DNA from: a virus
IMG/VR virus record: IMGVR_UViG_3300049491_000350
Location: 18,751 to 82,750 of that record
Direction: 5' to 3' (one strand)
Length of the DNA stretch: 64,000 nt
Shown here: positions 45,960 to 54,621 of the stretch, in pieces
How positions within the stretch are numbered: position 1 is the stretch's first letter
How the letters are laid out: the number at the start of each line of letters is the position of its first letter
Notes under the pieces: model-generated
Database searches by the model: none
What the model saw: only the letters and a program-made list of their open reading frames with translations
Told to the model about the DNA's origin: nothing
Made by a program: the position numbers and the translations under genes

Positions 45960-46798
45960 TAAAGAACATCAACAACGTTTTGACAATAGCCCTTTTTGCT
46001 TTCGCAATCTGGGCTTTGTTGTCAATGCGCTCATGCTGGAACAACAGCAACAGAGCGGACAATCTTGATGCTGCTATTGCAGCACAGAACGACACCATCA
46101 AATACTGGAAGAACAAGTATGGAGACAGCATTGCCAGCAGGCAGGTGGTCAGGATAGGGAGCAGCGATGCAGACAAGTTCCTCAACAGGGATTCCCTTGC
46201 CAATAAGTTCAACACCAGCAAAGATGATATTGAGGCCTTCTATCAAGTAGCAACCACTGGCTCTGCCACCATACCGCAGGCAGGGCAACCAGAGATTCGG
46301 TACGTGTACCCGGATGATTACATCGCCCCGGACAGAGATAAGCCTGCTGACACGCCCAGAATGTGCCTTAGCGACAGTTTTATCAGCCCGTATTACAGGG
46401 TTTTTGCAAATGTCTGCGCTGGCGGAGGTGGGTATGTGAGCATAAAAGCCTACGATACCATCTCATTGTTGCAGAAACGGGGCAAGGTGGGCAGTTTGTT
46501 CAACAGGCGGCACATAACGCAGGTTGACGTAATGAACTCAAATAAGGACGTAAAAGTGGCATCCGTGAAGGGGTATGTCATAAATGATGACCCCGGAGCT
46601 AAAGCCGTAGAGATATACGGCCAGTCCGGGGTCATGTTCTTAGGCGGTATTAACCAGCCGTCTTTGCCTTACATAGGGGCTGGGGCAGAGTTCCAGTTTG
46701 GCAGGCTGTCCATAGCAGCAAGCTGGAACAAGAGCATGGTTGCCCCGGCAAATAACTTTGTAGATTTAAAAGCAAGGTTCAGGCTCATAAGATTCTAA
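45956..46798 (+). CDS. Membrane-anchored protein, possible i-spanin-like
   Basis: 280 aa. N-terminal TM (about residues 8-25, LTIALFAFAIWALLSMRSC), then a helical coiled-coil-like region (30-90, DAAIAAQNDTIKYWKNKYGDSIASR), then a beta-rich domain with VYPDDYIAPDRDK. The short TM, coiled coil and periplasmic part fit an inner-membrane spanin or a periplasmic anchored protein, and the lipoprotein at 45308 could be its partner. No spanin homology could be tested. It is the last plus-strand gene before the terminator at 46821. Confidence 0.55.
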   Translation: MIKNINNVLTIALFAFAIWALLSMRSCWNNSNRADNLDAAIAAQNDTIKYWKNKYGDSIASRQVVRIGSSDADKFLNRDSLANKFNTSKDDIEAFYQVATTGSATIPQAGQPEIRYVYPDDYIAPDRDKPADTPRMCLSDSFISPYYRVFANVCAGGGGYVSIKAYDTISLLQKRGKVGSLFNRRHITQVDVMNSNKDVKVASVKGYVINDDPGAKAVEIYGQSGVMFLGGINQPSLPYIGAGAEFQFGRLSIAASWNKSMVAPANNFVDLKARFRLIRF

Positions 46799-46820
46799 TG
46801 GTTGAATGATTTGTTTCGTG

Positions 46821-46850
46821 AAAGCGGCAGGTTTTACTTGCCGCTTTTTT
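46821..46850. terminator. Bidirectional terminator between the two transcription blocks
   Basis: AAAGCGGCA/TGCCGCTTT (9 bp) around a 9-nt loop, with T or A tracts on both sides. It lies between the end of the plus-strand block (46798) and the last gene of the minus-strand block, whose stop codon lies within it. Confidence 0.85.
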
Positions 46851-47286
46851 CTTCTTCTACTGGCACTGAAAGCAGTTCGTTAACATGATTAACCACCTCC
46901 TGCATTTCCTCCATGTCAGCATAATCGCCATCCTCTTTGAACTCTATGCCTTCATAGTTTACATGCAGCTTAACGAAAAACATATTCAATACAATAAGCA
47001 AAAGTTCTTTTACATTTTTGATGCCCATTGATATGCCGCTTGCTCCACCAAAATTTACATACTCATTGCCGAATGATACAAGTTTGGAATCAGCTTCTGC
47101 ATGTACGGCTATAACATAGGTGCGCTTGTAGTGTACCTCAAAAGACATTGAATGCTCAAGCGTAGTTTCTTTAAACTCTTTTAGTTTCATGCCAAGCAAT
47201 TCAAATATTGCCTTCACATCATTTTGTGAATTGTCGCATATCCTGCTGGATAGAATTTTTTCTGCGGATTCTTTTGTTAGTTTCAT
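46834..47286 (-). CDS. Unknown 150-aa early protein
   Basis: Not recognised. Alpha/beta protein with LVSFGNEYVNFGGASGISMGIKNVKELLLIVLNMFFVKL in the middle; the segment is hydrophobic but not a clear TM. The N-terminus is Lys-rich and the C-terminus acidic. It is the last gene of the minus-strand block and reads into the shared terminator. Confidence 0.6.
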   Translation of the reverse strand: MKLTKESAEKILSSRICDNSQNDVKAIFELLGMKLKEFKETTLEHSMSFEVHYKRTYVIAVHAEADSKLVSFGNEYVNFGGASGISMGIKNVKELLLIVLNMFFVKLHVNYEGIEFKEDGDYADMEEMQEVVNHVNELLSVPVEEEKSGK

Positions 47287-47312
47287 AAATTGTTTGCGTT
47301 TATTGATGATTG

Positions 47313-47816
47313 TTATTTTTCTTTTTTGTCTTTTGGTTTCAGCTTCATGTATTCGCTCTCAACAATTTCAACAATGTCTGGCAGTGGTTTGTATTTGCAG
47401 CCTGTTGTAACTTCCATTAAAATCTGTTTGTCTCCCCATGCAATTCCCACTGTGCTTACCCATGCAATGCCGCCGTCTGATGATACAGTTTGCGGAGCTT
47501 TGAAGTTTACTATCTTGTTAAGCTCATCGTATTCTATTGTAGGCAATACGTTTATAATTTCCCATGCAGCCTTTGTTGTAGATTTAGGAGCGTACAAGTT
47601 CTGCCATGTATTTCCTACTTGCTTCCATCCATCTGGCTTCTCTTTATATTCTATTGCAGAAATGCCGCCAGCTAATTTGCCTTGAGCTTTAGCATAACGC
47701 TGGCCATTCAATTTCCCGACAGCAGCATTCGCTTGTTTATTAACTCCCTCTACTTTCTTTTTAAGTTCCATCAATTTTTTAAAAGTCTCTGTGCCTTTTG
47801 AAATTTTGTAATACAT
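47313..47816 (-). CDS. Unknown 167-aa early protein
   Basis: Not recognised. N-terminal helical region with KGTETFKKLMELKKKVEGVNKQANAAVG, then a beta-rich part (GISAIEYKEKPDGWKQVGNTW, GDKQILMEVTTGCKYKP) and a Lys-rich tail. No membrane segment or signal. The gaps around it are short (26 and 11 nt). Function unknown. Confidence 0.6.
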   Translation of the reverse strand: MYYKISKGTETFKKLMELKKKVEGVNKQANAAVGKLNGQRYAKAQGKLAGGISAIEYKEKPDGWKQVGNTWQNLYAPKSTTKAAWEIINVLPTIEYDELNKIVNFKAPQTVSSDGGIAWVSTVGIAWGDKQILMEVTTGCKYKPLPDIVEIVESEYMKLKPKDKKEK

Positions 47817-47827
47817 AGTGTTTTATT

Positions 47828-48169
47828 TTATGGTGAATAGATAATTGGTTCTTCGCAAAAAGGGCATTCGGATAGCTGTATGCAATGATTGCGTGAAAAG
47901 CTCCACTCGGTTACAACAGGCAGAAGTTCTGCTGGAAGCTCCCTGAAATCAGCAATCTCATCCGCAGGTATCAATCCTTCGATGTCGTACAGCACTCCAT
48001 CAATAAGAGAAGCAATATGCCCATCTTCGTTGTCTATGTATGGCTTGGCATCAGGATACATAGCTTTCAGGAGTAAGTAAAACTGATAGCAGCTACCTTG
48101 AGAAAAGATATACTTGATGTAGATGTCTGTTTCCCTTAGTGTATTGATGAATGTTAGTATTGGAATCAT
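47828..48169 (-). CDS. Unknown 113-aa early protein with C-terminal CxxC
   Basis: I chose the start MIPILTF at 48169, one base after the upstream stop, instead of the far upstream ATG at 48220 that overlaps the previous gene. Helical, acidic, with CPFCEEP near the C-terminus. One CxxC only; an additional Cys pair is not close by. Function unknown. Confidence 0.55.
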   Translation of the reverse strand: MIPILTFINTLRETDIYIKYIFSQGSCYQFYLLLKAMYPDAKPYIDNEDGHIASLIDGVLYDIEGLIPADEIADFRELPAELLPVVTEWSFSRNHCIQLSECPFCEEPIIYSP

Positions 48170-48170
48170 T

Positions 48171-48674
48171 TTAACAATATCCTTTATGTTTTTCGCTTTT
48201 AAGTTCATTGCTGTCAACAAATACAGAGCAGTCTGGAATATAACACCAGCAAATCATTTTCATTGCCATGTTTCCAAATATTATCCACTGGCTTTCTTCA
48301 AAATCATAATATCCCAATTGAGCAAATGTGTTATCTTCTTCATTGTATATCATAACTGTTTTTGAAAATGTTTCGTTTAGTTCTTGCGCTGGGAAGTGTT
48401 GCATGTTAAAGAACTGAACTGTCATAAAAGATTCCAAGCATCTTTTATTCCATGTATCTATTGTATCTGAAACTACTTTATCTATTGCGAAGCCTGCAAC
48501 CGAAGTTCTGCTGAACCCGGTTATGGATGGGTGTAGTTTACATTTTTTCCCTTCACATTTAATATGCACATCAAAAGTGGTAGAGCCAGTTCCAGACTGT
48601 ATGGCGTTGCCCTTTAATAGTTTTGGCTTGCATCCGCAGAACGGGCAGCGTAATAGCGTGTTTTGTTTTTCCAT
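48171..48674 (-). CDS. Lar-like restriction-alleviation-type zinc-ribbon protein
   Basis: 167 aa. N-terminal zinc-ribbon pattern: CPFCGCKP (residues 10-17), later CEGKKC, and then a DTWNKRC segment, which is the order of the Lar restriction-alleviation family (CPFCG, Cys pair, then AI..WN.R). Lar-like phage proteins are thought to modulate host Type I restriction; in most phages this is only by family. The C-terminal half (about 75-167) is an additional helical/beta part that standard Lar proteins lack. Confidence 0.6.
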   Translation of the reverse strand: MEKQNTLLRCPFCGCKPKLLKGNAIQSGTGSTTFDVHIKCEGKKCKLHPSITGFSRTSVAGFAIDKVVSDTIDTWNKRCLESFMTVQFFNMQHFPAQELNETFSKTVMIYNEEDNTFAQLGYYDFEESQWIIFGNMAMKMICWCYIPDCSVFVDSNELKSEKHKGYC

Positions 48675-48684
48675 ATATTTTAAA

Positions 48685-48948
48685 TTAAAAAATGTCTAAT
48701 CCTTTTTGAATAGCTCTTGCATGTAAAGTTTGCATAGCAAAAACACTAACAGTTACATCAGGAACTTTGCCAGAGCCAAATTCGCTTTGCAGCAGTACCA
48801 TGCCGATGGAGTTAAGCTCACCCCATTTAAGCTCTGCCAGTTCCCTCCACTTAAAAAAAATCATATCTAATGTAGCGATAGGGTGCAGTTGTTTTTCAAG
48901 CATCTTTTGTTCGCTTGGTTTTAGCACATCATATAGCCTTGCTTTCAT
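48685..48948 (-). CDS. Unknown 87-aa early protein
   Basis: Not recognised. Helical, with hydrophobic stretches in SIGMVLLQSEFGSGKVPDVTVSVFAMQTLHARAIQKG. No TM or signal. The start overlaps the end of the upstream small zinc-ribbon gene by 20 nt, so translation is probably coupled. Function unknown. Confidence 0.55.
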   Translation of the reverse strand: MKARLYDVLKPSEQKMLEKQLHPIATLDMIFFKWRELAELKWGELNSIGMVLLQSEFGSGKVPDVTVSVFAMQTLHARAIQKGLDIF

Positions 48949-49093
48949 CTGTTTCAGTTTTTGTTTTTATAATTATAGGTTCTTCAATATCATGCCCTGC
49001 ATAGTGGCAATCCCAGCAGCACTTATGTTCTATTTCAATAGCCATCAGTAGCCTGCAATTGCAGTAGGGGCAATATGGTTCTGGTTTACTCAT
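48929..49093 (-). CDS. Small zinc-ribbon protein, 54 aa
   Basis: From ATG 49093 (MSKPEPYCPYCNCR); the frame opens earlier with a GTG at 49135, but that would overlap the upstream gene. CPYCNC at residues 8-13 and CCWDCH at about 25-30 form a two-Cys-pair zinc ribbon. Such small zinc ribbons are common in phage early regions and are usually DNA- or protein-binding. It overlaps its upstream neighbour by 4 nt (ATGA). Confidence 0.6.
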   Translation of the reverse strand: MSKPEPYCPYCNCRLLMAIEIEHKCCWDCHYAGHDIEEPIIIKTKTETDESKAI

Positions 49094-49266
49094 TTCATTT
49101 CTGTTGCGTTGCGATAATCTAATGGAACAATCCACCAGTAATTTTCAACCTTGCCAGCCCATTGCCCAGCACGTATATGCAGGTATATGTTTGACAGGTG
49201 CGGCTCAATGCCGTCAATGTTATTAGTTTTAACTGGAATCTCCTTTGCGTAAAATATTTTACTCAT
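49090..49266 (-). CDS. Small protein, 58 aa, directly after the primase
   Basis: The ATG overlaps the TGA of the primase gene (ATGA), and its TGA overlaps the next ATG. Read by hand; the length is 58 codons. It begins MSKIFYAKEIPVK and includes a Trp-rich stretch ENYWWIVPLDYR. The boundary palindrome (49250-49261) is inside codons 2-6. Tight overlaps at both ends make it a good coding candidate despite its length. Function unknown. Confidence 0.6.
   Translation of the reverse strand: MSKIFYAKEIPVKTNNIDGIEPHLSNIYLHIRAGQWAGKVENYWWIVPLDYRNATEMK
49250..49261. repeat. Boundary palindrome TAAAATATTTTA (copy 14, inside codons 2-6)
   Basis: Perfect palindrome, but 2 nt downstream of the ATG of the 58-aa gene and 2 nt upstream of the primase stop. 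It shows that the element is not simply a ribosome-binding site. Confidence 0.8.
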
Positions 49267-51122
49267 AGCTGAAAGTTTGTGAGGCCAAGATTATCTACAA
49301 TGTTTCTTATTTGAGTTTTTAATGTAGTGTCAATGTGTGCAATAATATCTGGTGTCCATTCAGCACTCGTCTTATCAACTTTATTATGCAGCATGTACAA
49401 CTGCATCTTCAAGTAGGCAATCCTGTACAAGCCTACGCCCATCTGCACCTGATACCTGAAATCTCCATCCGCTTGCGTTTGCCTTGCTGTTTCCCATTGC
49501 AGCGATATAAGGTCATCTTCAATGGCAGCAGATGAAGCGAATGCTGACATCTCTGCATCATCAGATGAAACGAATCTATCAATCGGCGGAAATTCATTGT
49601 TCAATAACGCTTCTGTATATGCCTGTATTATTGCTGTCGCAACTCGACCCGGCGTGTAGAAGTCGTCAGGCTTTGCTTCAAAGTTTTGAATTATATAAGA
49701 GCATACATAAGATTCCCCAATGTAATATTTATCGCCAAACTTTAAGAGCAGCCTTGCCATTTCCTTCTCACGCTGGGCAAGCATTGTCTCCTTTGGCTTT
49801 TCTTCCTGAACAGGAGCGGTTGCCGCAGGGGGTTTTATCATGCTGGATTTAACAGCTATTACATACCTGCTGATTATATCCTGCGATATAGAAAACAACG
49901 TACCTATGCGTTCCATGTAGTGCTTGCGCCTGAAAAAATTATCATCCGCAATAAGCATCACCATTCTGAATAGATTTTTCAGGAACTCATCTTTTGCAGT
50001 TTGCGGAAGCGGCTGGTTGCTGTCATACATGAACTGGATAAAATCTTTTTTATTCTGTTCAAAATATTTAACAGCTTCATCTTTGCCCATTGCTTTTATA
50101 AAGCTGTCCGGGTCATGCTCCTCTGGTAACTGAATCACTTTGATACTCATGTCCTCTGCCAGAGCGATTTCAATGCCCCGGACAATCGCTTTATAACCTG
50201 CATCATCGCCATCATATAAGAAGGTAAGGTTCTTTGTGAACCGTTTAATAAGCCGCACTTGGTTATCCGTTAATGATGTGCCAGAGCTTGCTACTACATT
50301 CATTATGCCTTCCTGATACAGCGATGTTACGTCTGTATATCCTTCAACAATAAATGCCTCATCCAGTTTTACTATCTCTGCTTTCGCCTGATACAACCCA
50401 TACAGTGTGCTGCCTTTGTGGTACACTTCATTCTCTGGGCTATTGATGTACTTTGGTACATTCTTATCCGTTACCATTGTCCTGCCACCAAAGCCTATAA
50501 CCTTTCCGCTAAGGTTTTGTATGGGAAATATCACACGGCATAGGTACACATCGTTATAGCTCTGGTTGCGTTCCTTTATAAGCCCAGCAGCCAAAGCGAT
50601 GTCAATGCTGTATTTGCTTTCAATCAGTGCATTGTAAAGCCCTTTGTCATTGTCGCCAGTATAGCCGATAGAAAATGCGTCTATTGATAACTGATTGATG
50701 CCACGCTCTACAAGGTAAGCATCACCAACGCTGTCTTTAAGGTTCTTCTTAAAGAACTCATTCGCAAATTTGTTTATGATAAAAATACTGTCAGCCTTTG
50801 AGGCCTTCTCTCTGTCCTCCTCGCTTTTAAAAATCTCAACTATTTCAATATTATACTTTGCGGCAATCCATTTAAGTGCGTCTGGGTATGAATACTTCTC
50901 ATGCTCCATTACAAACGTGATAGCATTGCCAGCCTTGCCGCATCCAAAACATTTATATATCTGCTTGCTTGGCGACACAGTAAAGCTGCCACTCTTTTCA
51001 TTGTGGAAAGGGCAGCAACCAATGTAGTTTGTGCCTTTCTTTTTTAGAGACAGGAAAGAGGAGACAATATCAATTATCTCCATCTTGTCATGTACAAGTT
51101 GTATATCTTGTTTTGAAATCAT
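49263..51122 (-). CDS. dnaG: DnaG-type DNA primase
   Basis: 619 aa. N-terminal zinc-binding domain of the CHC2 type: CCPFH (residues 36-40), then CFGCG (58-62), followed by a helix. A Toprim fold follows, with the catalytic Glu in VEGYTD (259-264) and the DxD in LYDGDDAG (302-309). It synthesises short RNA primers for DNA replication. The C-terminal 250 residues lack helicase motifs, so helicase would be separate; none was seen in this window. The overall size matches bacterial DnaG. It shares a 4-nt overlap with a 58-aa gene. Confidence 0.9.
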   Translation of the reverse strand: MISKQDIQLVHDKMEIIDIVSSFLSLKKKGTNYIGCCPFHNEKSGSFTVSPSKQIYKCFGCGKAGNAITFVMEHEKYSYPDALKWIAAKYNIEIVEIFKSEEDREKASKADSIFIINKFANEFFKKNLKDSVGDAYLVERGINQLSIDAFSIGYTGDNDKGLYNALIESKYSIDIALAAGLIKERNQSYNDVYLCRVIFPIQNLSGKVIGFGGRTMVTDKNVPKYINSPENEVYHKGSTLYGLYQAKAEIVKLDEAFIVEGYTDVTSLYQEGIMNVVASSGTSLTDNQVRLIKRFTKNLTFLYDGDDAGYKAIVRGIEIALAEDMSIKVIQLPEEHDPDSFIKAMGKDEAVKYFEQNKKDFIQFMYDSNQPLPQTAKDEFLKNLFRMVMLIADDNFFRRKHYMERIGTLFSISQDIISRYVIAVKSSMIKPPAATAPVQEEKPKETMLAQREKEMARLLLKFGDKYYIGESYVCSYIIQNFEAKPDDFYTPGRVATAIIQAYTEALLNNEFPPIDRFVSSDDAEMSAFASSAAIEDDLISLQWETARQTQADGDFRYQVQMGVGLYRIAYLKMQLYMLHNKVDKTSAEWTPDIIAHIDTTLKTQIRNIVDNLGLTNFQL

Positions 51123-51128
51123 AGGTAA

Positions 51129-51641
51129 TTAGTTTGATGAGTTAAGCTCACTGCGGATTAGTGTACCAATTGTATCACGAAGATGCAATGGCACTCTCTC
51201 AAGGCTTATAATTTCAAGTGGAACGATGCCCGGAGTTTCCCTCGTAAGCAGTGTTAAAATATGGTAGCTCACGCCATCAGTGTCTTTAACACTGCTGGAA
51301 TGCTTTAATATAAAGTTCCTGTCGCTGGAATCAGCAATAACAAGATGCGCTGGCGTTATTGTTTTAATTGCTTCCGCAGGCACTTCGCTGTCTGGCACAG
51401 GGATAGCCTTTCCAGTAATCATTACAATGTAATGATGCCCCAGCACCATACCAGTAATCTGTTCCATAAAGATTACGATTTCGCCATTGAGCAAATAATG
51501 GCAATGGGATTTGAACTTATACTCCTGCGCTGTCTTTGCTATATCAGCAACAACAGCTTCCTTGCTCTCAAAATATTCTTCGTAGGTCGTAATCTCGTAT
51601 CCGGGTTTGTCGCTGGATACAGTGTAATTCATTTTGTACAT
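51129..51641 (-). CDS. Unknown 170-aa early protein
   Basis: Not recognised. Beta-rich with ITGMVLGHHYIVMITGKAIPVPDSEVP and a C-terminal helical segment LERVPLHLRDTIGTLIRS. It lies 6 nt upstream of the primase start and is probably co-transcribed. No domain or catalytic motif seen. A replication accessory is possible by position. Confidence 0.6.
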   Translation of the reverse strand: MYKMNYTVSSDKPGYEITTYEEYFESKEAVVADIAKTAQEYKFKSHCHYLLNGEIVIFMEQITGMVLGHHYIVMITGKAIPVPDSEVPAEAIKTITPAHLVIADSSDRNFILKHSSSVKDTDGVSYHILTLLTRETPGIVPLEIISLERVPLHLRDTIGTLIRSELNSSN

Positions 51642-51661
51642 ATTGTTTTGTTTTTTTTGTT

Positions 51662-52465
51662 TTATTGTAAAAGTTTTAAGTCGCCTTTATTGCCGATAGA
51701 TTTATTCTCAATGGTTTTTATAAGAAGCTCCGTATCCATAGCCATTGATTTTATTTTTTCATTCATCATACATATTGATTTAATCAGATTCACAAAAAAG
51801 GCTGCACGCTCCTCTGTGTATAGCATTTCTTTAAGGTCTTTACTATTGCTTCCGAATCCATCTTGCGGCAAGGCCATAGAGCAGACCTGTTCAAGCCAGT
51901 ATAGGTTTGCAGCTTTCTTCTTGTCTTTTACATAGCTGCTACCAAAAGGGGAAAATTTATCATACTCCACTTTTGTTTTACCGCTTAGGTATCTGTAAGT
52001 TTTCTTAACACAAGGGTTAACGTATATCTGTACACCATAAGCAGTCGGTTTCTGGGCATGGGTCTGAATAGTTCCCTCAATCCATTTCTCGCCACCAAAT
52101 TCATCAGTCATATTAGGAACTATATCTCCGTCTTTGGTCAAGGCGTAGGTGCATTGCGTTTGAATAAGATACCGTATGACTACAATATCCTCTATGCACT
52201 CACGGCTCATAAATTCTTTAGCGATATTTGACACCTCTCTAATAAGCCCTTCCTTTGTATTGCTTACAAGATAACCATCATTACCCATCCTGTTTTTGCT
52301 CATATCAATGCCAGCATTCTTAAACATCTGCACAATATCGCTTGACAGAGTTGTTGCAAAGAACCCTTCCTTGTCAACCGAAATGTCAAATTTTATTTTA
52401 AGTGCATCCTCCTTCCTTCCACCGGGGTCTTTAATTTCTATGATTTCCGTACTCAATCTTGCCAT
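51662..52465 (-). CDS. Unknown 267-aa early protein
   Basis: Not recognised. Mixed alpha/beta, with a Lys/Asp-rich centre. It has GGEKWIEGTIQTHAQKPTAYGVQIYVNPCVKKTYRYLSG, which looks like a beta-barrel strand set. A boundary palindrome lies 2 nt before its start. It lies between the primase-side gene and the topoisomerase-like gene, so a role in DNA replication or repair is plausible. No motif decides this. Confidence 0.6.
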   Translation of the reverse strand: MARLSTEIIEIKDPGGRKEDALKIKFDISVDKEGFFATTLSSDIVQMFKNAGIDMSKNRMGNDGYLVSNTKEGLIREVSNIAKEFMSRECIEDIVVIRYLIQTQCTYALTKDGDIVPNMTDEFGGEKWIEGTIQTHAQKPTAYGVQIYVNPCVKKTYRYLSGKTKVEYDKFSPFGSSYVKDKKKAANLYWLEQVCSMALPQDGFGSNSKDLKEMLYTEERAAFFVNLIKSICMMNEKIKSMAMDTELLIKTIENKSIGNKGDLKLLQ

Positions 52466-52467
52466 TG

Positions 52468-52479
52468 TAAAATATTTTA
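52468..52479. repeat. Boundary palindrome TAAAATATTTTA (copy 15)
   Basis: Perfect palindrome containing the stop of the topoisomerase-like gene and lying 2 nt before the ATG at 52465 (minus strand). Confidence 0.85.
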
Positions 52480-53514
52480 TAACTGTTTTGTAAGCTCTTT
52501 TAATTTATCAACGTCTTTCTTTTCTGAACTGCAAACGTTTTTATACAACTTAACATCAATCATTGATGTGATTGAATCTTCCAGTATCTTATTCAAAATC
52601 TCTGGCTTTAGCGCATCAACTTCCCAGCTTTGCCCACCATGCTTTTTTATAAAATCTTTTGCTCTGGGGTCAGACTTCTTTGCTGGGTTAGGCGGAGGAT
52701 TATAGGTATCAATCTGCGCTCTCGTCAAAGCAACAGCGACAACACGGAAATTATCTTTAACGTATTGTTCAGCCCAATCGCTTGCAGCAAGGTCTAAGCA
52801 TTCCCAAGTATCAAGCCCTTGATTGTAGTAAGGGTTAATGTATTCATTCGCTGTCTCATTGTCATCAGCATCTTCGCTATCAACAAGCTCTTTGAATTTT
52901 TCAAGTATAGGTTTTGATGAGCAAAGAAATTCAGAGATGCGGTCTTTAATATCACGTATCATATCAATGCCAGACGGGTCGTAGTCTCCGAGATATATAA
53001 TTGTAATAGATTGCCCCTCCTTGATAGCCCGGATAAACCTGTTGTAAGAATCATACATTGCAGACACGCTGCTGTATCCACGATTAACGAGTATGGGTAC
53101 ATGGTATTTGCTTGTAACTCTTTTTAGTACACCAGACAAGGCATCCTTCTCTACCCACACTTCAACATATCTTTTCTGCCCTTTCATTCTTGGCTTCTGG
53201 TATTGGTTTATAACGGATTCCATTATATCCTGTGGCGAATCCCATGATGGCGGAGTGCTTGGCCTACGCAACCTGTCCTCTATTGCATCCCAATCAACGA
53301 TACCACCCATGCGGCCTTCTTTTAGCAGGGTTGACAGCTTTGCATATTCCGCCTGCTTGTTTGGAATAATATCTCTCGACACAAGCTGGTAATACAACTG
53401 CCTTAAAGTAAGCACGTACCCACCAGCCTTATACTCCTCAATAATCTCATTGATTTTTATTAGCCTGAACTTGTTGTCTTTTGAAAGTTTTACTTCTCTG
53501 AATTTCAGCTTCAT
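52477..53514 (-). CDS. Topoisomerase VI A/Spo11-like Toprim protein
   Basis: 345 aa. Residues 35-45 (LTLRQLYYQLV) look like the Spo11/Topo VI A tyrosine motif, with Tyr41 or Tyr42 as candidate nucleophile. The Toprim domain has a conserved Glu (VEKDAL, 121-126) and LGDYDPSG (175-182), the metal-binding acidic pair Asp177/Asp179. Topo VI makes double-strand cuts with a B subunit; no B subunit is visible in this window. So it could be a stand-alone nuclease or recombination-type protein. Such Toprim proteins occur in other phages with unproved function. Confidence 0.7.
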   Translation of the reverse strand: MKLKFREVKLSKDNKFRLIKINEIIEEYKAGGYVLTLRQLYYQLVSRDIIPNKQAEYAKLSTLLKEGRMGGIVDWDAIEDRLRRPSTPPSWDSPQDIMESVINQYQKPRMKGQKRYVEVWVEKDALSGVLKRVTSKYHVPILVNRGYSSVSAMYDSYNRFIRAIKEGQSITIIYLGDYDPSGIDMIRDIKDRISEFLCSSKPILEKFKELVDSEDADDNETANEYINPYYNQGLDTWECLDLAASDWAEQYVKDNFRVVAVALTRAQIDTYNPPPNPAKKSDPRAKDFIKKHGGQSWEVDALKPEILNKILEDSITSMIDVKLYKNVCSSEKKDVDKLKELTKQL

Positions 53515-53524
53515 GTTAATGGTT

Positions 53525-53743
53525 TTAGTTTTTTATTTCTTCAAAAGGAATTGCTTCAAACGCATTTGTATTTATCTCCCTGCCAGTGGCAATGAATTTC
53601 TTTTTGGTACTTTCGCTTACTATAAGCGTAGCAGTTACTTTTTGGTTTTGTGCCTGCTTCTCATCTTTCATCAAATCCTTTAAAAGCTCGTCAAATTTTT
53701 GTCGGAACTCAAAACTCCAATAGGTATCGAAAGGTTCAGGCAT
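53525..53743 (-). CDS. Unknown 72-aa early protein
   Basis: Not recognised. Helical, highly charged with KFDELLKDLMKDEKQAQNQKV, then a beta stretch TATLIVSES. No TM. Its end lies 10 nt from the topoisomerase-like gene's start, so it is probably co-transcribed. Function unknown. Confidence 0.55.
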   Translation of the reverse strand: MPEPFDTYWSFEFRQKFDELLKDLMKDEKQAQNQKVTATLIVSESTKKKFIATGREINTNAFEAIPFEEIKN

Positions 53744-53747
53744 GTTG

Positions 53748-53858
53748 TTAGTTTTTCTTTTTAAAAATTATGCAGGCTACAAGATAGATAGGTGCAGTAA
53801 CGCATACAGCCATAACTATAAGGTATAAGCCAGTGAATATATTAATGAGTTGTTTCAT
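53748..53858 (-). CDS. Small membrane peptide, 36 aa
   Basis: Read by hand. MKQLINIFTGLYLIVMAVC begins a single hydrophobic segment that covers most of the peptide, then a basic end (KKKN). The ATG lies in the last 17 nt of the upstream gene, and the next gene starts 4 nt after its stop. A single-TM micropeptide; size and position suggest a real gene but it is too short for certainty. Confidence 0.5.
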   Translation of the reverse strand: MKQLINIFTGLYLIVMAVCVTAPIYLVACIIFKKKN

Positions 53859-54621
53859 TCAGGTTATTCTTTACCGTTTCTGATTTTGCATTCCTTGTGT
53901 ACCCATGCTTCTGGTAAGTGTCAATGTACACCAGCCTTGTTTCTGAAAATGCTACGCCACACCTGCGTAATGCAAAGTGCGCTGACACATCGAAGTCTCC
54001 CTCTACCTTAACGGTTGTGTTCCACCTGCTATTGACAACTGTAATAGGGATGGTCATTTGATTAACGAGCTTGCCTTGCTTGCGTGTACCTTTCTTTTCT
54101 CCCGGCTTTAGTACAACCTCGTCGTTCTGTGTGAGCCAGAAAAAGCACAGCAGCCTGTACAGCGTGTCCTCGATAGCACCTACCCTATTGTCGTCAAAAT
54201 TTTCAGACAGTGTTCCATCTTTGTTTGCATAAAAGAAATGAAACTTTACCTCTGCCATATCTTGCAGCATCACATACGACATATAGATACAATTGGAGGC
54301 GACACTCACCCTGAATAGCATGTTTGTTCTGGGGAATATCAACGTTACCTTCTGCTCCTTGATATGATTAAATACAGTCCAGTCGTGATGCCCATTGTCT
54401 TTGCGTTTGAGTTTAATCTTAACCAGTAGCTCCCAGATACTACCTGTTATAAGGTATGCTCTTTGGTTTAAAGGAGAGATGAGTTCTGATGCTGACTTTA
54501 CTTTTGATTCAAGTGGATGACCATTAGAGCCATCGTATGCAGGGAACATTTCTCTTATAATCTCAATGAGAAACATTGGGTCAGTCAGGAATCTTTCAGC
54601 AAGTGGATTGTTTATTTTCAT
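53842..54621 (-). CDS. Unknown 259-aa early protein
   Basis: Not recognised. Beta-rich with a helical start; a C-terminal beta part has VEGDFDVSAHFALRRCGVAFSETRLVYIDTYQKHGYTRN. It is joined to the following 114-aa gene by a 4-nt overlap (54618-54621). Function unknown. Confidence 0.6.
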   Translation of the reverse strand: MKINNPLAERFLTDPMFLIEIIREMFPAYDGSNGHPLESKVKSASELISPLNQRAYLITGSIWELLVKIKLKRKDNGHHDWTVFNHIKEQKVTLIFPRTNMLFRVSVASNCIYMSYVMLQDMAEVKFHFFYANKDGTLSENFDDNRVGAIEDTLYRLLCFFWLTQNDEVVLKPGEKKGTRKQGKLVNQMTIPITVVNSRWNTTVKVEGDFDVSAHFALRRCGVAFSETRLVYIDTYQKHGYTRNAKSETVKNNLNETTH

